Virus record (IMG/VR): IMGVR_UViG_3300036770_008238 | Location: 1-52,096 of that record | Reading direction: 5' to 3' (one strand) | Source: a virus | Length of the DNA: 52,096 nt | Part shown: one piece after another, positions 26,993 through 33,928 of the stretch | Layout of the letters: each line of letters opens with the position of its first letter | Position numbering within the stretch: the stretch's first letter is position 1 | The notes under the pieces: generated by a model | The model's input: only the letters and a program-made list of their open reading frames with translations | The model's database searches: none | What the model was told of the DNA's origin: nothing | Translations under genes and position numbers: made by a program

Positions 26993-28068
26993 GATTCCAG
27001 AATAGAAGAAAAAACCGAATTCCAGGACTCACCCGTTTGCCTCATGGTGAAAGACTTGATGTTTTCGCTGTTTCTTTCTACGTCGTTTTTTCTAGTTTTC
27101 GGATTCGAGAGTTCGGATATGTGCATTTCCCACTCGTCGCCGTTTCTGGCGACCCTTCCCACTCCGTGATTGGCCAAAAACACGTATTCTGGAGTTGCGG
27201 AAGCAATGAATGGGACGCCGGCCGCGGCGTACTCTAGGCCCTTGATATAGGACTTGGCGTAGTTGAACGGAACGTCGCTCAACGGAACTATTCCGATATC
27301 TATTTTTTCGAACATTTTGGGGTATTCGAGTATCGGTCTCATTCCCTCGACCGAACAAATCCTCGGATTCAAATCGAGTTGTTCGTGCGCCAACGGTGCG
27401 TTTTTCGTGTGTCCGGAATGGTGGAATTTCATCTTGTTGTCGGTCAGTATCTTACCGAAGAACGGAGATATGCTCTCGAGGTCGTTGGAGCGCCACGGGG
27501 TAGCGCCTACCCAACCAACGGTGGGCTGCCTGCTTCCCCTGTCTTTTCGGTGAGACCATCTTTCTGCATCTATTCCGTTTCTGACCATTCTCACGTCGCC
27601 GTGGCGCTTCGAGTGAAACTCGTGCAGGAACGGAGTGGAGGTTATTATTGCGTCCGAGTTTTCGATGATGCTGAAGTAATGCTCCCTGTTTTGTTCCGGA
27701 TTTTTTTCCGGATCGGTCGCCTGATAGGCCCTGTTTGATTCGCTTAGACCGTGAAAATGATCGTCGATATCCACGATTATCTTTTGACCGAGACTTTTTG
27801 CCTTCTCCATGAAATCTGCGACTTTTTTGTGCATTATCAATTTCAATACGACGATGTCGAAGCCGTGTATCGCCTTGCCTTCGCTGACGAGCAAACCGAG
27901 ACCGTGTTCGGAACTGATTCCGGGGAAGCCCATTCCACAAACCCATTCGTGGTTTTTTTGCAACTCGTCCATCGGTAATTTGCACCTATACCAGGCACAT
28001 CCGTTGGGTTGTAGTGGGTTGGTTCCCCAAGCCCAGTCAAGCGTCAAATAGGCGAGCGTTTTGGCCAT
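26989..28068 (-). CDS. GT-B glycosyltransferase (359 aa)
   Basis: A GT-B glycosyltransferase. The N-terminal half has PNGCAWYRCKLPMDEL and IIVDIDDHFHGLSESNRAY, while ITSTPFLHEFHSK...MVRNGIDAERW and VGWVGATPWRSNDLESI mark the start of the C-terminal donor domain. IDIGIVPLSDVPFNYAKSYIKGLEYAAAGVPFIASATPEYVF is the EPF-like donor-binding region. The combination 'IDDDxxxL' and 'NGID' is common in glycosyltransferases of viral and metagenomic clusters. ATG 28068 is chosen over GTG 28074 because TAAACT ends 7 bases upstream. It leads the operon glycosyltransferase-PhyH-methyltransferase. Confidence 0.8.
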   Translation of the reverse strand: MAKTLAYLTLDWAWGTNPLQPNGCAWYRCKLPMDELQKNHEWVCGMGFPGISSEHGLGLLVSEGKAIHGFDIVVLKLIMHKKVADFMEKAKSLGQKIIVDIDDHFHGLSESNRAYQATDPEKNPEQNREHYFSIIENSDAIITSTPFLHEFHSKRHGDVRMVRNGIDAERWSHRKDRGSRQPTVGWVGATPWRSNDLESISPFFGKILTDNKMKFHHSGHTKNAPLAHEQLDLNPRICSVEGMRPILEYPKMFEKIDIGIVPLSDVPFNYAKSYIKGLEYAAAGVPFIASATPEYVFLANHGVGRVARNGDEWEMHISELSNPKTRKNDVERNSENIKSFTMRQTGESWNSVFSSILES

Positions 28069-28075
28069 TCGCACG

Positions 28076-28081
28076 AGTTTA
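28076..28081 (-). promoter_or_regulatory. Candidate -10 box for leaderless start at 28068
   Basis: TAAACT on the minus strand ends 7 bases before ATG 28068. The -35 position reads TTCTGG at 17 nt, a weak match. Confidence 0.35.
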
Positions 28082-28089
28082 GTCGCGCA

Positions 28090-28500
28090 TCAAACCGGCC
28101 AGAAGTACGGCGCCTCGGGATCGTCCGTCCACCCGTGCGCAGAATAAAAAACAGGGTCTTTTCTGACCAGATTGGACCTGTGACTGGAGTGAACGCGTTC
28201 GTCGCCCCACCATGCTGGCAAATCCATCTCGTCGGGCTCGATCAGAGATGATATTTTTTCAGTACAGGTATCGGCGAATCCGAGGGCGATCCAGGTCTTG
28301 CAAACGGCGATACCGTAAGCGGCCAGACCTTGGGGATTCGGGCGCCACATTTTTACGGCTGGATGGTTCGCCCAGCCTTTGCCACCGCCGACGATGCAGT
28401 TGAGTATTTGGAGGGTCTCTACTCTTTGCTTTCCGAGTCTTTTTTTGTCGAGAGATTCGGCGGATAACTTTATGTCGGCATATGGAACGAATGTTTGCAT
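28090..28500 (-). CDS. Pyrimidine-dimer DNA glycosylase (endonuclease V-like, 136 aa)
   Basis: It matches the Pyr_excise family related to T4 endonuclease V: MQTFVPYADIKLSAESLDKK, RLGKQRVETLQIL, GGKGWANHPAVKMWRPNPQGL and GIAVCKTWIALGFADTC. The T4 enzyme uses its N-terminal amine and a Glu as catalytic groups; RLGKQRxE is the region with the conserved Arg and Glu. It would remove UV-induced cyclobutane pyrimidine dimers in phage or host DNA, fitting a sunlit environment. ATG 28500 is 6 bases from a strong TTGACT-N17-TACGAT promoter, so the mRNA is probably leaderless. Confidence 0.8.
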   Translation of the reverse strand: MQTFVPYADIKLSAESLDKKRLGKQRVETLQILNCIVGGGKGWANHPAVKMWRPNPQGLAAYGIAVCKTWIALGFADTCTEKISSLIEPDEMDLPAWWGDERVHSSHRSNLVRKDPVFYSAHGWTDDPEAPYFWPV

Positions 28501-28506
28501 TGATCC

Positions 28507-28535
28507 ATCGTATGATTAGCGTTCATGAAAGTCAA
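28507..28535 (-). promoter_or_regulatory. SigA-type promoter, leaderless, for the DNA glycosylase
   Basis: On the minus strand TTGACT (28530-28535) is followed by exactly 17 nt and TACGAT (28507-28512); 6 nt later comes the ATG at 28500. Both hexamers fit the actinobacterial SigA consensus. On the plus strand TATGAT (28510-28515) overlaps it and lies 8 nt before the ATG at 28525, making a compact divergent control region. Confidence 0.75.
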
Positions 28536-28995
28536 TAGGAAAAAAGCCCCACAAAAGAAAGTTCTTGAAATCACAAGGACCGGGAAATGGGGTTCGGTCG
28601 TATATCTACATTCACTTGAATGCGGCCACTTGGAGGAAAGAAAAAGACCGGCAAAAACCGAGTTCGTGGCCTGCGGGAAATGCGTAATGGCGGACGACTT
28701 CGGAAAAAGAACCGTCAACCTAGTGAGAACCGGCGTCGGTTACGAATCCATTACGGAAATGGATTTGACTCCAGACCCGATCGAGCTGATTTTCTCGTCA
28801 TCGGAAAGAAATATAGCCCGAATCAAGGACGGAGTCTCGTCTTTCCTGGGCGTCGACCCAGAGGACGTGAGCGTTTTCGTCGAAGACGACGAGAACATGT
28901 TGGTGACGGGCGGCTCCGTTTTTCTTTCCGCCACCGACCTGGTGAGAATCGCAAAAATAGGAAACCCCAAGTTTGCTTCGACCGAAGAGGGCTAA
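28525..28995 (+). CDS. Zinc-ribbon-like hypothetical protein (156 aa)
   Basis: The N-terminal half has a basic start (MKVNRKKAPQKKVLEITRTG) and then HSLECGHLEERKRPAKTEFVACGKC, a C-x-H...C-x2-C set likely to bind one zinc. The second half is acidic: ERNIARIKDGVSSFLGVDPEDVSVFVEDDE...FLSATDLVRIAKIGN. No family recognised. Zinc ribbons of the form 'HxxCGHxxxxxxxxxxxxxxCxxC' are frequent in actinophage small proteins of unknown role. Its ATG lies 8 nt behind TATGAT. Confidence 0.65.
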   Translation: MKVNRKKAPQKKVLEITRTGKWGSVVYLHSLECGHLEERKRPAKTEFVACGKCVMADDFGKRTVNLVRTGVGYESITEMDLTPDPIELIFSSSERNIARIKDGVSSFLGVDPEDVSVFVEDDENMLVTGGSVFLSATDLVRIAKIGNPKFASTEEG

Positions 28996-29639
28996 TCCCC
29001 CTTGGACCCCTTGCATCGATGGGCGTAGGCGGGTCCCCAGGTGCAAGGATCCCACGGTCCCCAGCCCGAGTATTGATAGAGAAGGTATCCGGCCCTAAGG
29101 TTCGTCAATGGATCGAACAATGGCTCCTGGGTGCATATACCGAGGTCGAGGCACACCCTTGCCCACTTGTTTCTTTCGAGGTTGTAATTGACGCCGTTGA
29201 TCTGCATGAGTCCGGTGTCGGACCTGTGGTTCCACTCGGACACCCCGGTGATGTTGCAATCTGCGTCGACCATGTCGCCACCGCGCCTATTCGGGCAACC
29301 CCCTGATTCCCTCAGGATGATCTTTTCGAGCTTTGCATGGGTGTTTTGGGGCCACCCAGCCTGTGTGGCCAAGGCCGGCAACCAAGAAACGTCGCCGTGC
29401 CTAAAAACTATACCCCGATAAGGGTTTTTGACTTTTTCTTCGGCTTTTTGGGCCAATCTGGTCTGTCGGTCCCGTTCCGCCCTGCCGTCGTACGACATGA
29501 TCGATGCCTCCACCGGCCCGTAAATCTCGGATGGGGACAAGACGCTCGGAGCGGCGGCCTGCTGGGCGTTGGCTACTCCGATTGACAAATTGATAAACAG
29601 TATTGCGGATAACAGAAAGAACCTTGGTTTGCTTTTCAA
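28992..29639 (-). CDS. Secreted lysozyme/transglycosylase-like protein (215 aa)
   Basis: Residues 1-25 are a signal peptide (KSKPRFFLLSAILFINLSIG, cut near ANA-QQ). The catalytic region has KLEKIILRESGGCPNRRGGD (about 102-121, Glu as general acid) and SDTGLMQINGVNY (about 140-152), the SLT/lysozyme-like 'E-S ... GLMQIN' pattern. The end YLLYQYSGWGPWDPCTWGPAYAHRC closes the fold and may form a disulfide. It starts at TTG 29639, decided by an AGGAGA 7 bases upstream. Unlike the endolysins it carries its own export signal, so it may act from outside during infection or modify the wall before assembly. It overlaps the convergent gene at 28525 by 4 bases. Confidence 0.8.
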   Translation of the reverse strand: MKSKPRFFLLSAILFINLSIGVANAQQAAAPSVLSPSEIYGPVEASIMSYDGRAERDRQTRLAQKAEEKVKNPYRGIVFRHGDVSWLPALATQAGWPQNTHAKLEKIILRESGGCPNRRGGDMVDADCNITGVSEWNHRSDTGLMQINGVNYNLERNKWARVCLDLGICTQEPLFDPLTNLRAGYLLYQYSGWGPWDPCTWGPAYAHRCKGSKGD

Positions 29640-29839
29640 CCGACTTCTCCTGGCTTAGGGGATAGGACTAGAACGGCGAGCACACTGCTCAGCTCGTTCT
29701 TTAGCGGCTCACCTCTTGGTAAGTCATACCCTAAAGTATACCCCCCAAGGCCAAAAAGTTGAAGTTTTAAAGCCTTTTCACGAATGGCCAATAGCCACGC
29801 GGCCCTTATTTTGCGCCAAGTTCTTTTGTGAAAAAGAAT
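29640..29839. other. 200-bp spacer, possible structured leader of the lysozyme gene
   Basis: No gene is seen. On the minus strand, upstream of the TTG start, there are two possible stems: CTTGG...CCAAG bracketing about 30 nt (29720-29755 region), and CGAGC-TGAGCAGTGT-GCTCG (about 29676-29695). A c-di-AMP-type riboswitch was considered but its conserved core was not found. Confidence 0.3.
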
Positions 29840-31765
29840 TTATTTGACTGGGCAGGCTCCGGTTGCGCATTCATCCAGCAAAAGCTCACCGCCGACGGAT
29901 AAGTCCTGAAGGGGCACCGTGAAGTCAATGGACGAGGCCATTTTCTCATAAGTCTCACGCGAGCACTCCTCGTACGGAGGAAGCGGAAAGTTGTGATCGC
30001 TGTGGAGCAGGAAGGATACGGATTTGACGCCTTGTCCATAATTCTCCGACAACCATTCCTTGATTTCGGTCAACTCCTCCTTGCGGTAGTAGACGGTAAC
30101 GGATACTGCATTGTCCGCCCATGTCGTTTGCATCTTCTTGACCCATTCCAGCTGCTGTATGGCAGTCATCTCGGACGCCAAGATGGCTCCCTCCGGGGAT
30201 TGGCACGGAAAATCGACGACGTAGCGAGTGTGGTCCTCCCTGCCGTCGAGGCCGATATCCCACTGAACCTTGTAGCCGCGTTTGCGACACGCCTCCACGA
30301 GCGGATCGGCGGCGCCGAACCTGACTCGCCTGACGTAGTAGCGGGCATACGCCGGGTGAACGCCAGGAGTGACCCCAGGGAGCAGGGAGAGCGTTCCGGA
30401 GGGCTGGACGGTGGTGAGCCTTACCGAGACAGGGAAACCATTCTCCTTCGAGAACTTTTCATCAAAAGCCCTGAGGTGCTCGTATGCCGGGGAAAGCCAC
30501 GAAAGTTGCTCCTCGGTGGCCTGGAGTATTCCCGTCACGTTTTGACCGAGTCTTGCGTTCTTTTTTACGACTTCCGAAGTTTTCTCGTATGGGTACGAAA
30601 GCCTGGTCACCTGTTTCTGCACCTTGTAGAGGAGCTCGGAAATCTCCTTGAATTGCTCAAGCGACTCGATGTTCGGGAGGAATATCGTCGCAAGGTTGCA
30701 AGACTCGCCGTCGGCGAGAGCTATCTCGGCGCACGGATTGAAACCCTCCACGGTCGGATCAGGTCGCTTTTCACCGAGCCTTCCGTAGGTGCGAGCCAGC
30801 TTGCGATTAACGAGTCCGTACGGCTCCCCCGAGCCGTCGTACCCCTTCCACAGTTCGGGGAGAATCTCGTCGAACGAATCGGCATAAATGCTGTTGTTGG
30901 AATTCGCCCTCCAGGCTGGGATAGAGCCCGAGGACCAATTCTTGGCCCTGAGGAACAAAACGTCGTCGGGATCACCTATCGCTATTTGCGCCGACCTGCG
31001 AGACGAACCAGAAACGACTATGCGTCCGATGATGTTGCAAATGTCGAGAACGTCGATTGAACGCAACTTCTTGCCTTCGCGATTTTGCATTACCTTGCAG
31101 ATGTCCTCTATTCCGTCGATGAGAGCTTGCGGACCGGATGCGGTTCCGCCGAAGGTCTTGAGTGGCGCACCGAATTGGCGAATCAAAATGGTCGAATAGG
31201 TAAAGGACCTACCAGTGTCGAAGTAGGACTTGAGAACGCTGTGGAGCAGTCGCCTCCATCCGTTCCTGCTGTCGGGAACGATTATGTCGGCGTCGTTGGT
31301 TCGTTCGTGGACGATCGATACACCGGGCTTGATCTTGGGGAGATCGTGAATCTTGGATCTCTCGACCGAGAATCCGACTCCGCCACCGAGCATGAGGTAA
31401 TCAAAAAGCATCTCGAAGTCCTCTATCTTCTCGATGTTCGTGAAGTAACAGTTGTTGAGGGATGTTCCGCTGAATTTTCTCACCAGCGGAGTGCCGAGTT
31501 GCCACAAAGCTCGTCCCGCCGGGAGGCATCGGAGATTGAACATATGATCGAAAAGCCTCTCGGCCTCATCGTCGGAAAGTTTCGCTCCTATCTCGAGGGC
31601 TCCGTTCACCGTTCGCGCACAAGTCTCCACCCAGGTTTCGTTGCGCGAATCGTCCGCGATCCTCCTGCTGTAAGTGCGAAGATAAACGACCTCGCCGAGA
31701 CCGCCGAAACCCCATGGTGCTCTTTTGTCGGCGTAGGAAAGCAAAAAATTCGGAGACAATGACAC
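29840..31765 (-). CDS. nrdJ: Class II (adenosylcobalamin) ribonucleotide reductase, monomeric
   Basis: A 641-aa ribonucleoside-triphosphate reductase of the Lactobacillus leichmannii type. Landmarks: LNNCYFTNIEKIEDF (substrate-binding first Cys, near 105), GGGVGFSVERS, NPCAEIAL (about 343-350; active-site Asn, thiyl-radical Cys and Glu), QPSGTLSLLPGVTPG and the C-terminal CATGAC motif (Cys near 633 and 638) that receives electrons. It reduces NTPs to dNTPs using B12, in the cytoplasm, for phage DNA synthesis. It is shorter than the Lactobacillus enzyme (739 aa). GTG 31765 follows a GGGGGA ribosome site 7 bases upstream. No B12 riboswitch was found in the short spacer. All catalytic residues are present. 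Confidence 0.92.
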   Translation of the reverse strand: MSLSPNFLLSYADKRAPWGFGGLGEVVYLRTYSRRIADDSRNETWVETCARTVNGALEIGAKLSDDEAERLFDHMFNLRCLPAGRALWQLGTPLVRKFSGTSLNNCYFTNIEKIEDFEMLFDYLMLGGGVGFSVERSKIHDLPKIKPGVSIVHERTNDADIIVPDSRNGWRRLLHSVLKSYFDTGRSFTYSTILIRQFGAPLKTFGGTASGPQALIDGIEDICKVMQNREGKKLRSIDVLDICNIIGRIVVSGSSRRSAQIAIGDPDDVLFLRAKNWSSGSIPAWRANSNNSIYADSFDEILPELWKGYDGSGEPYGLVNRKLARTYGRLGEKRPDPTVEGFNPCAEIALADGESCNLATIFLPNIESLEQFKEISELLYKVQKQVTRLSYPYEKTSEVVKKNARLGQNVTGILQATEEQLSWLSPAYEHLRAFDEKFSKENGFPVSVRLTTVQPSGTLSLLPGVTPGVHPAYARYYVRRVRFGAADPLVEACRKRGYKVQWDIGLDGREDHTRYVVDFPCQSPEGAILASEMTAIQQLEWVKKMQTTWADNAVSVTVYYRKEELTEIKEWLSENYGQGVKSVSFLLHSDHNFPLPPYEECSRETYEKMASSIDFTVPLQDLSVGGELLLDECATGACPVK

Positions 31766-31842
31766 TTGATATTCCCCCTGTTTACATGGTGGCTTGGATT
31801 GAAGAGTTTACGATGATACCGCGTTCGGGTGCAAGGCCTTTG

Positions 31843-32187
31843 TCAATCTTTCAGAATTCCGATCTCTTTCGCCCTGTCGATCGTCACGTACGAACCCTTC
31901 TTCGCTATACGCACGGTAATTTTAGTAAACGGCGTTATTTGCCTGTCCTCGAATACGTCCTCTTCTACGAGTATTTTTTGTGATTCCTTCAGGCTCTCCA
32001 TTTTTGTGCTTGCGTCGGCGAAGGCTATTCGGTGGTTTTCGGATTTTTCGGGAGCGCAATCCCCCGTTGGGTGTCCGCACACCGGACACGGGGATCTGTC
32101 GGCCTTCAACAACCGAACTCCGTCCTGAAGTATTTCGTAGTGATCGCGCGTTCTGAAAAATTCCGGGTCCCTGAACACGTCCGACAT
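31843..32187 (-). CDS. Zinc-knuckle actinophage hypothetical protein (114 aa)
   Basis: MSDVFRDPEFFRTRDHYEILQDGVRLLKADRSPCPVCGHPTGDCAP..., then KILVEEDVFEDRQITPFTKITVRIAKKGSYVTIDRAKEIGILKD. The C-P-x-C-G-H-P-T-G-D-C motif recurs in actinobacteriophage proteins of unknown role and should bind zinc; the C-terminal strand pattern 'VEEDVFEx...VTxxIxAxKGxxVTxxxAxxxGL' is also typical. ATG 32187 is preferred to TTG 32193 because TAAAAT ends 6 bases upstream. Confidence 0.7.
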   Translation of the reverse strand: MSDVFRDPEFFRTRDHYEILQDGVRLLKADRSPCPVCGHPTGDCAPEKSENHRIAFADASTKMESLKESQKILVEEDVFEDRQITPFTKITVRIAKKGSYVTIDRAKEIGILKD

Positions 32188-32193
32188 GATCAA

Positions 32194-32199
32194 ATTTTA
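32194..32199 (-). promoter_or_regulatory. Candidate -10 box for leaderless start at 32187
   Basis: TAAAAT on the minus strand, 6 nt before ATG 32187. The -35 is weak (TTCACT at 15 nt). Confidence 0.4.
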
Positions 32200-32209
32200 C
32201 GTCGTTCGG

Positions 32210-32527
32210 TCACCAGTGAAGGGACACTCCCCTTCTTTCGTTCCAGGCCCTTTGGTGAAGGCTGCAACATTCCCCCGAGTTGTACATACTGAGGACCGTG
32301 GCGCATTCGTCCCACATACAAACCCTCCTGCCGTCGGCGGTAATTTTTCCGACCAGAGAGGCGTCCGATTTGAGCTTCTCTATTTTTCTTTTTCGGCGAA
32401 CTTCTTTCGCCCTGATTCTGCCGTTGTCCCTGGTTCTTTGCGTAACCGTTTGATTTTTTCTTTTTCGCTTGTTCCTTGCTTCTCTTGTGATTCTCTTTTT
32501 TTCGTTCAGTTCGGATATGCGCAGCAT
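32210..32527 (-). CDS. Basic zinc-binding protein (105 aa)
   Basis: The N-terminal two thirds are very basic (EKKRITREARNKRKRKNQ...GRIRAKEVRRKRKIEK). The C-terminal part has RRVCMWDECATVLSMYNSGECCSLHQRAW, similar to the 'CxxxxCxxxLSxYNxxxxCxxH' zinc finger of small actinophage proteins. It is probably nucleic-acid binding. ATG 32527 has TATCTT ending 6 bases upstream; longer frames run to 32557 or 32597. Confidence 0.55.
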   Translation of the reverse strand: MLRISELNEKKRITREARNKRKRKNQTVTQRTRDNGRIRAKEVRRKRKIEKLKSDASLVGKITADGRRVCMWDECATVLSMYNSGECCSLHQRAWNERRGVSLHW

Positions 32528-32681
32528 GGCAACAAGATACAGGTGTCGCCGGAACAAACCTCGTTCGTGCGATAATTTTTTCGTGCGAATCTTCCATTGG
32601 GTCGCTCTCCGTTATTGGTCGTTTTTGGAGAGGATGTACGACCGAAGGATCGCACGCTTGAACAAAAAAACCGACGCATAG
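32526..32681 (+). CDS. Possible small basic protein (51 aa)
   Basis: MATRYRCRRNKPRSCDNFF followed by VRIFHWVALRYWSFLERMYDR and RIARLNKKTDA. The amphipathic aromatic middle and basic ends look protein-like, but the ATG overlaps the start codon of the divergent gene (32527) and no ribosome site or promoter is clear. A minus-strand frame of 56 codons covers much of the same DNA. One or neither may be real. Confidence 0.25.
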   Translation: MATRYRCRRNKPRSCDNFFVRIFHWVALRYWSFLERMYDRRIARLNKKTDA

Positions 32682-32708
32682 CGCCTAGTCCGGGTTTTTC
32701 GTATCCAG

Positions 32709-32781
32709 TGGGCCGAGCGGGAATTGAACCCGCGACCGTCACCTTATAAGAGTGCTGCTCTCACCACTGAGCTACCGGCCC
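32709..32781 (-). tRNA. tRNA-Ile (anticodon UAU)
   Basis: A 73-nt cloverleaf on the minus strand: acceptor GGGCCGG/TCGGCCC, D arm GCTC...GAGC, anticodon loop CTTATAA (anticodon TAT), variable CGGTC, T arm GCGGG-TTCAATT-CCCGC and discriminator A. One mismatch lies at the base of the anticodon stem. The CCA end is not encoded. It would read AUA codons, which are rare in high-GC actinobacteria but used in this phage. Confidence 0.9.
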
Positions 32782-32807
32782 CTCGTGCACAGCGTGCACC
32801 GCCGGCT

Positions 32808-33017
32808 TCATATCAAATCGTCGGCGTCGGGAAAGAGCTCGGCGACCGATTCACGAAGTTTGTCGTAATAGACGACTCCCTCTTCGGTAATTTCGTAAAG
32901 ATCTTGCCCTTGCTTGTTCACTCCGACTATTCTGACGTAACCGAGAACCAACATCTTCTCGAGTTCGTCTCGAAGTTGTTTCGTCAACTCGTCCGGATTT
33001 TGGGGCCAAATATTCAT
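32808..33017 (-). CDS. Small hypothetical protein between tRNAs (69 aa)
   Basis: MNIWPQNPDELTKQLRDELEKMLVLGYVRIVGVNKQGQDLYEITEEGVVYYDKLRESVAELFPDADDLI. The pattern of helices followed by 'G...Y.IT..G...Y' is that of a winged-helix domain (the wing being QDLYEITEEG). It is probably a small DNA-binding protein. It starts 17 bases after the 3' end of tRNA-Met and ends before tRNA-Ile, so all three are probably on one transcript. Confidence 0.65.
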   Translation of the reverse strand: MNIWPQNPDELTKQLRDELEKMLVLGYVRIVGVNKQGQDLYEITEEGVVYYDKLRESVAELFPDADDLI

Positions 33018-33619
33018 TGCCGAAACCCACTCGTGGGCCGTGAGGGAATCGAACCCCCGACCGAGGCATTATGAGTGCCCTGCTCTAACCGCTGAGCTAA
33101 CGGCCCGTTGTTTTTTTCGGCCCACTCCATTTCTTTTCTTCCAATGAAATCGAGCAAGTCCGAGAAAGGCCTGAGTTCGCGAGAGTCGACGACGTAAAAC
33201 GCATAGTGTTTCTTCTTGAGGTTGTCGTATCTCGTCTCGATCCTCCACGAGCTCCTGGTGGAGCAAGGGACGACGACGCAATTCATGTTCTCCTTGCAGA
33301 CCATCACATAGGCGATCGGCTTTTGGGCCTTGCCCTCCCAGCTCTCGACCGTGTCGACTATCTGCGTAGGGTAGGGAAACTTTCCCAGATCCCAAGTGAA
33401 ATATCTTCCCTGGCCCTTCACTTCGAGGGTGCCGGCCCTGGTCACGACGTCTTTCTCGTGGGCGGTGAACCTCTTTATTTCTTCCGCACTCTTCGCCAAT
33501 TCCAAAGGTGGGCAGTACACCCAAAAACCTCTTTCGGCGATCAACGATGCGACGTACTTGTTTCGCTCGTGGCCCTCCCTGAAGGCCGCCACATAATCAA
33601 AACCGCCGAAGTTGCGCAT
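33014..33619 (-). CDS. PD-(D/E)XK-like nuclease whose frame runs through a tRNA
   Basis: A 201-codon frame. The first about 170 residues look like a restriction-endonuclease-fold protein: FREGHERNKYVASLIAERGFWV (helix with conserved Glu), then EKDVVTRAGTLEVKGQGRYF with Asp and E-V-K as the likely D...E-x-K metal site (about 57-68), and FPYPTQIVDTVESW. It may be a Holliday-junction or nuclease-type DNA enzyme. From about residue 171 the frame translates the tRNA-Met gene on the same strand, giving GPLAQRLEQGTHNASVGGS, a well-known artefact sequence. So the true C-terminus may overlap the tRNA, or a stop may have been lost. The start has a strong leaderless promoter. Confidence 0.7.
   Translation of the reverse strand: MRNFGGFDYVAAFREGHERNKYVASLIAERGFWVYCPPLELAKSAEEIKRFTAHEKDVVTRAGTLEVKGQGRYFTWDLGKFPYPTQIVDTVESWEGKAQKPIAYVMVCKENMNCVVVPCSTRSSWRIETRYDNLKKKHYAFYVVDSRELRPFSDLLDFIGRKEMEWAEKNNGPLAQRLEQGTHNASVGGSIPSRPTSGFRQ
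33034..33106 (-). tRNA. tRNA-Met (anticodon CAU)
   Basis: A 73-nt cloverleaf on the minus strand: acceptor GGGCCGT/ACGGCCC, D arm GCTC...GAGC, anticodon stem GGGCA/TGCCT with loop CTCATAA (anticodon CAT), T arm GGGGG-TTCGATT-CCCTC, discriminator A, no encoded CCA. An elongator-type tRNA-Met is most likely; a tRNA-Ile2 with modified C34 cannot be excluded from sequence alone. It lies wholly inside the 3' end of the nuclease frame. Confidence 0.9.
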
Positions 33620-33625
33620 TCCGTC

Positions 33626-33667
33626 AGGTTAGCGAATATTGACAGCAAAGTCAACGGCGATTAGTCT
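33626..33667. promoter_or_regulatory. Overlapping divergent SigA promoters, both leaderless
   Basis: Plus strand: TTGACA (33639-33644), 17 nt, TAGTCT (33662-33667), then 6 nt to GTG 33674. Minus strand: TTGACT (33649-33654), 17 nt, TAACCT (33626-33631), then 6 nt to ATG 33619. The two -35 boxes lie within each other's spacers, so only one promoter can be occupied at a time; this may act as a switch. Confidence 0.75.
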
Positions 33668-33673
33668 ACGACC

Positions 33674-33928
33674 GTGGAAAAATTCATCGTGTCCGTCAAC
33701 AGATTGCACGAAGACGAAGTCTCCTCCCTCTACGAAACGAAAAAATTGATTAGCATTCTCCTTGAGTCACGGGGATTTTTCCTGTGCTCTTCGGTAACGG
33801 AGGTGAGCGATGTACAAACCGATGACGATGGCGGCCTCGATAGACGTCGCCGTCATAAGGAACGCGATACCGACGGATCTAACCGACAACGTCGCAACCC
33901 CCAACGGAAACAAAAAACCGTCCCCTAG
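33674..33928 (+). CDS. 84-codon frame, probable N-terminal part of the VioC-like oxygenase
   Basis: GTG 33674 lies 6 nt behind a consensus promoter, so translation here is likely. The first half, VEKFIVSVNRLHEDEVSSLY and ETKKLISILLESRGFFLC, looks like the N-terminal helix of clavaminate-synthase-like oxygenases (compare 'FRLTPAEAAALAALA'). The second half (DRRRRHKERDTDGSNRQRR) is low-complexity and overlaps the oxygenase gene at 33810 in another frame. The two frames together cover about 316 codons, the usual length of VioC/AsnO-type enzymes. So this is either a separate small protein or the N-terminus of a gene broken by (or read with) a +1 frameshift. Confidence 0.45.
   Translation: MEKFIVSVNRLHEDEVSSLYETKKLISILLESRGFFLCSSVTEVSDVQTDDDGGLDRRRRHKERDTDGSNRQRRNPQRKQKTVP

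Noticed and set aside
29640-29760. c-di-AMP (ydaO-type) riboswitch before the secreted lysozyme gene
   Set aside because: Actinobacterial wall hydrolases often have one, and a CTCACCTC word is present, but on the wrong strand and without the conserved core.
31766-31842. Cobalamin riboswitch before the class II ribonucleotide reductase
   Set aside because: The spacer is only 77 bases, too short, and no B12 box was seen.
32506-32742. Minus frame beginning MTVAGSIPARPT
   Set aside because: Its beginning is a translation of the tRNA-Ile gene, a familiar artefact; only a possible internal start remains and it is weak.
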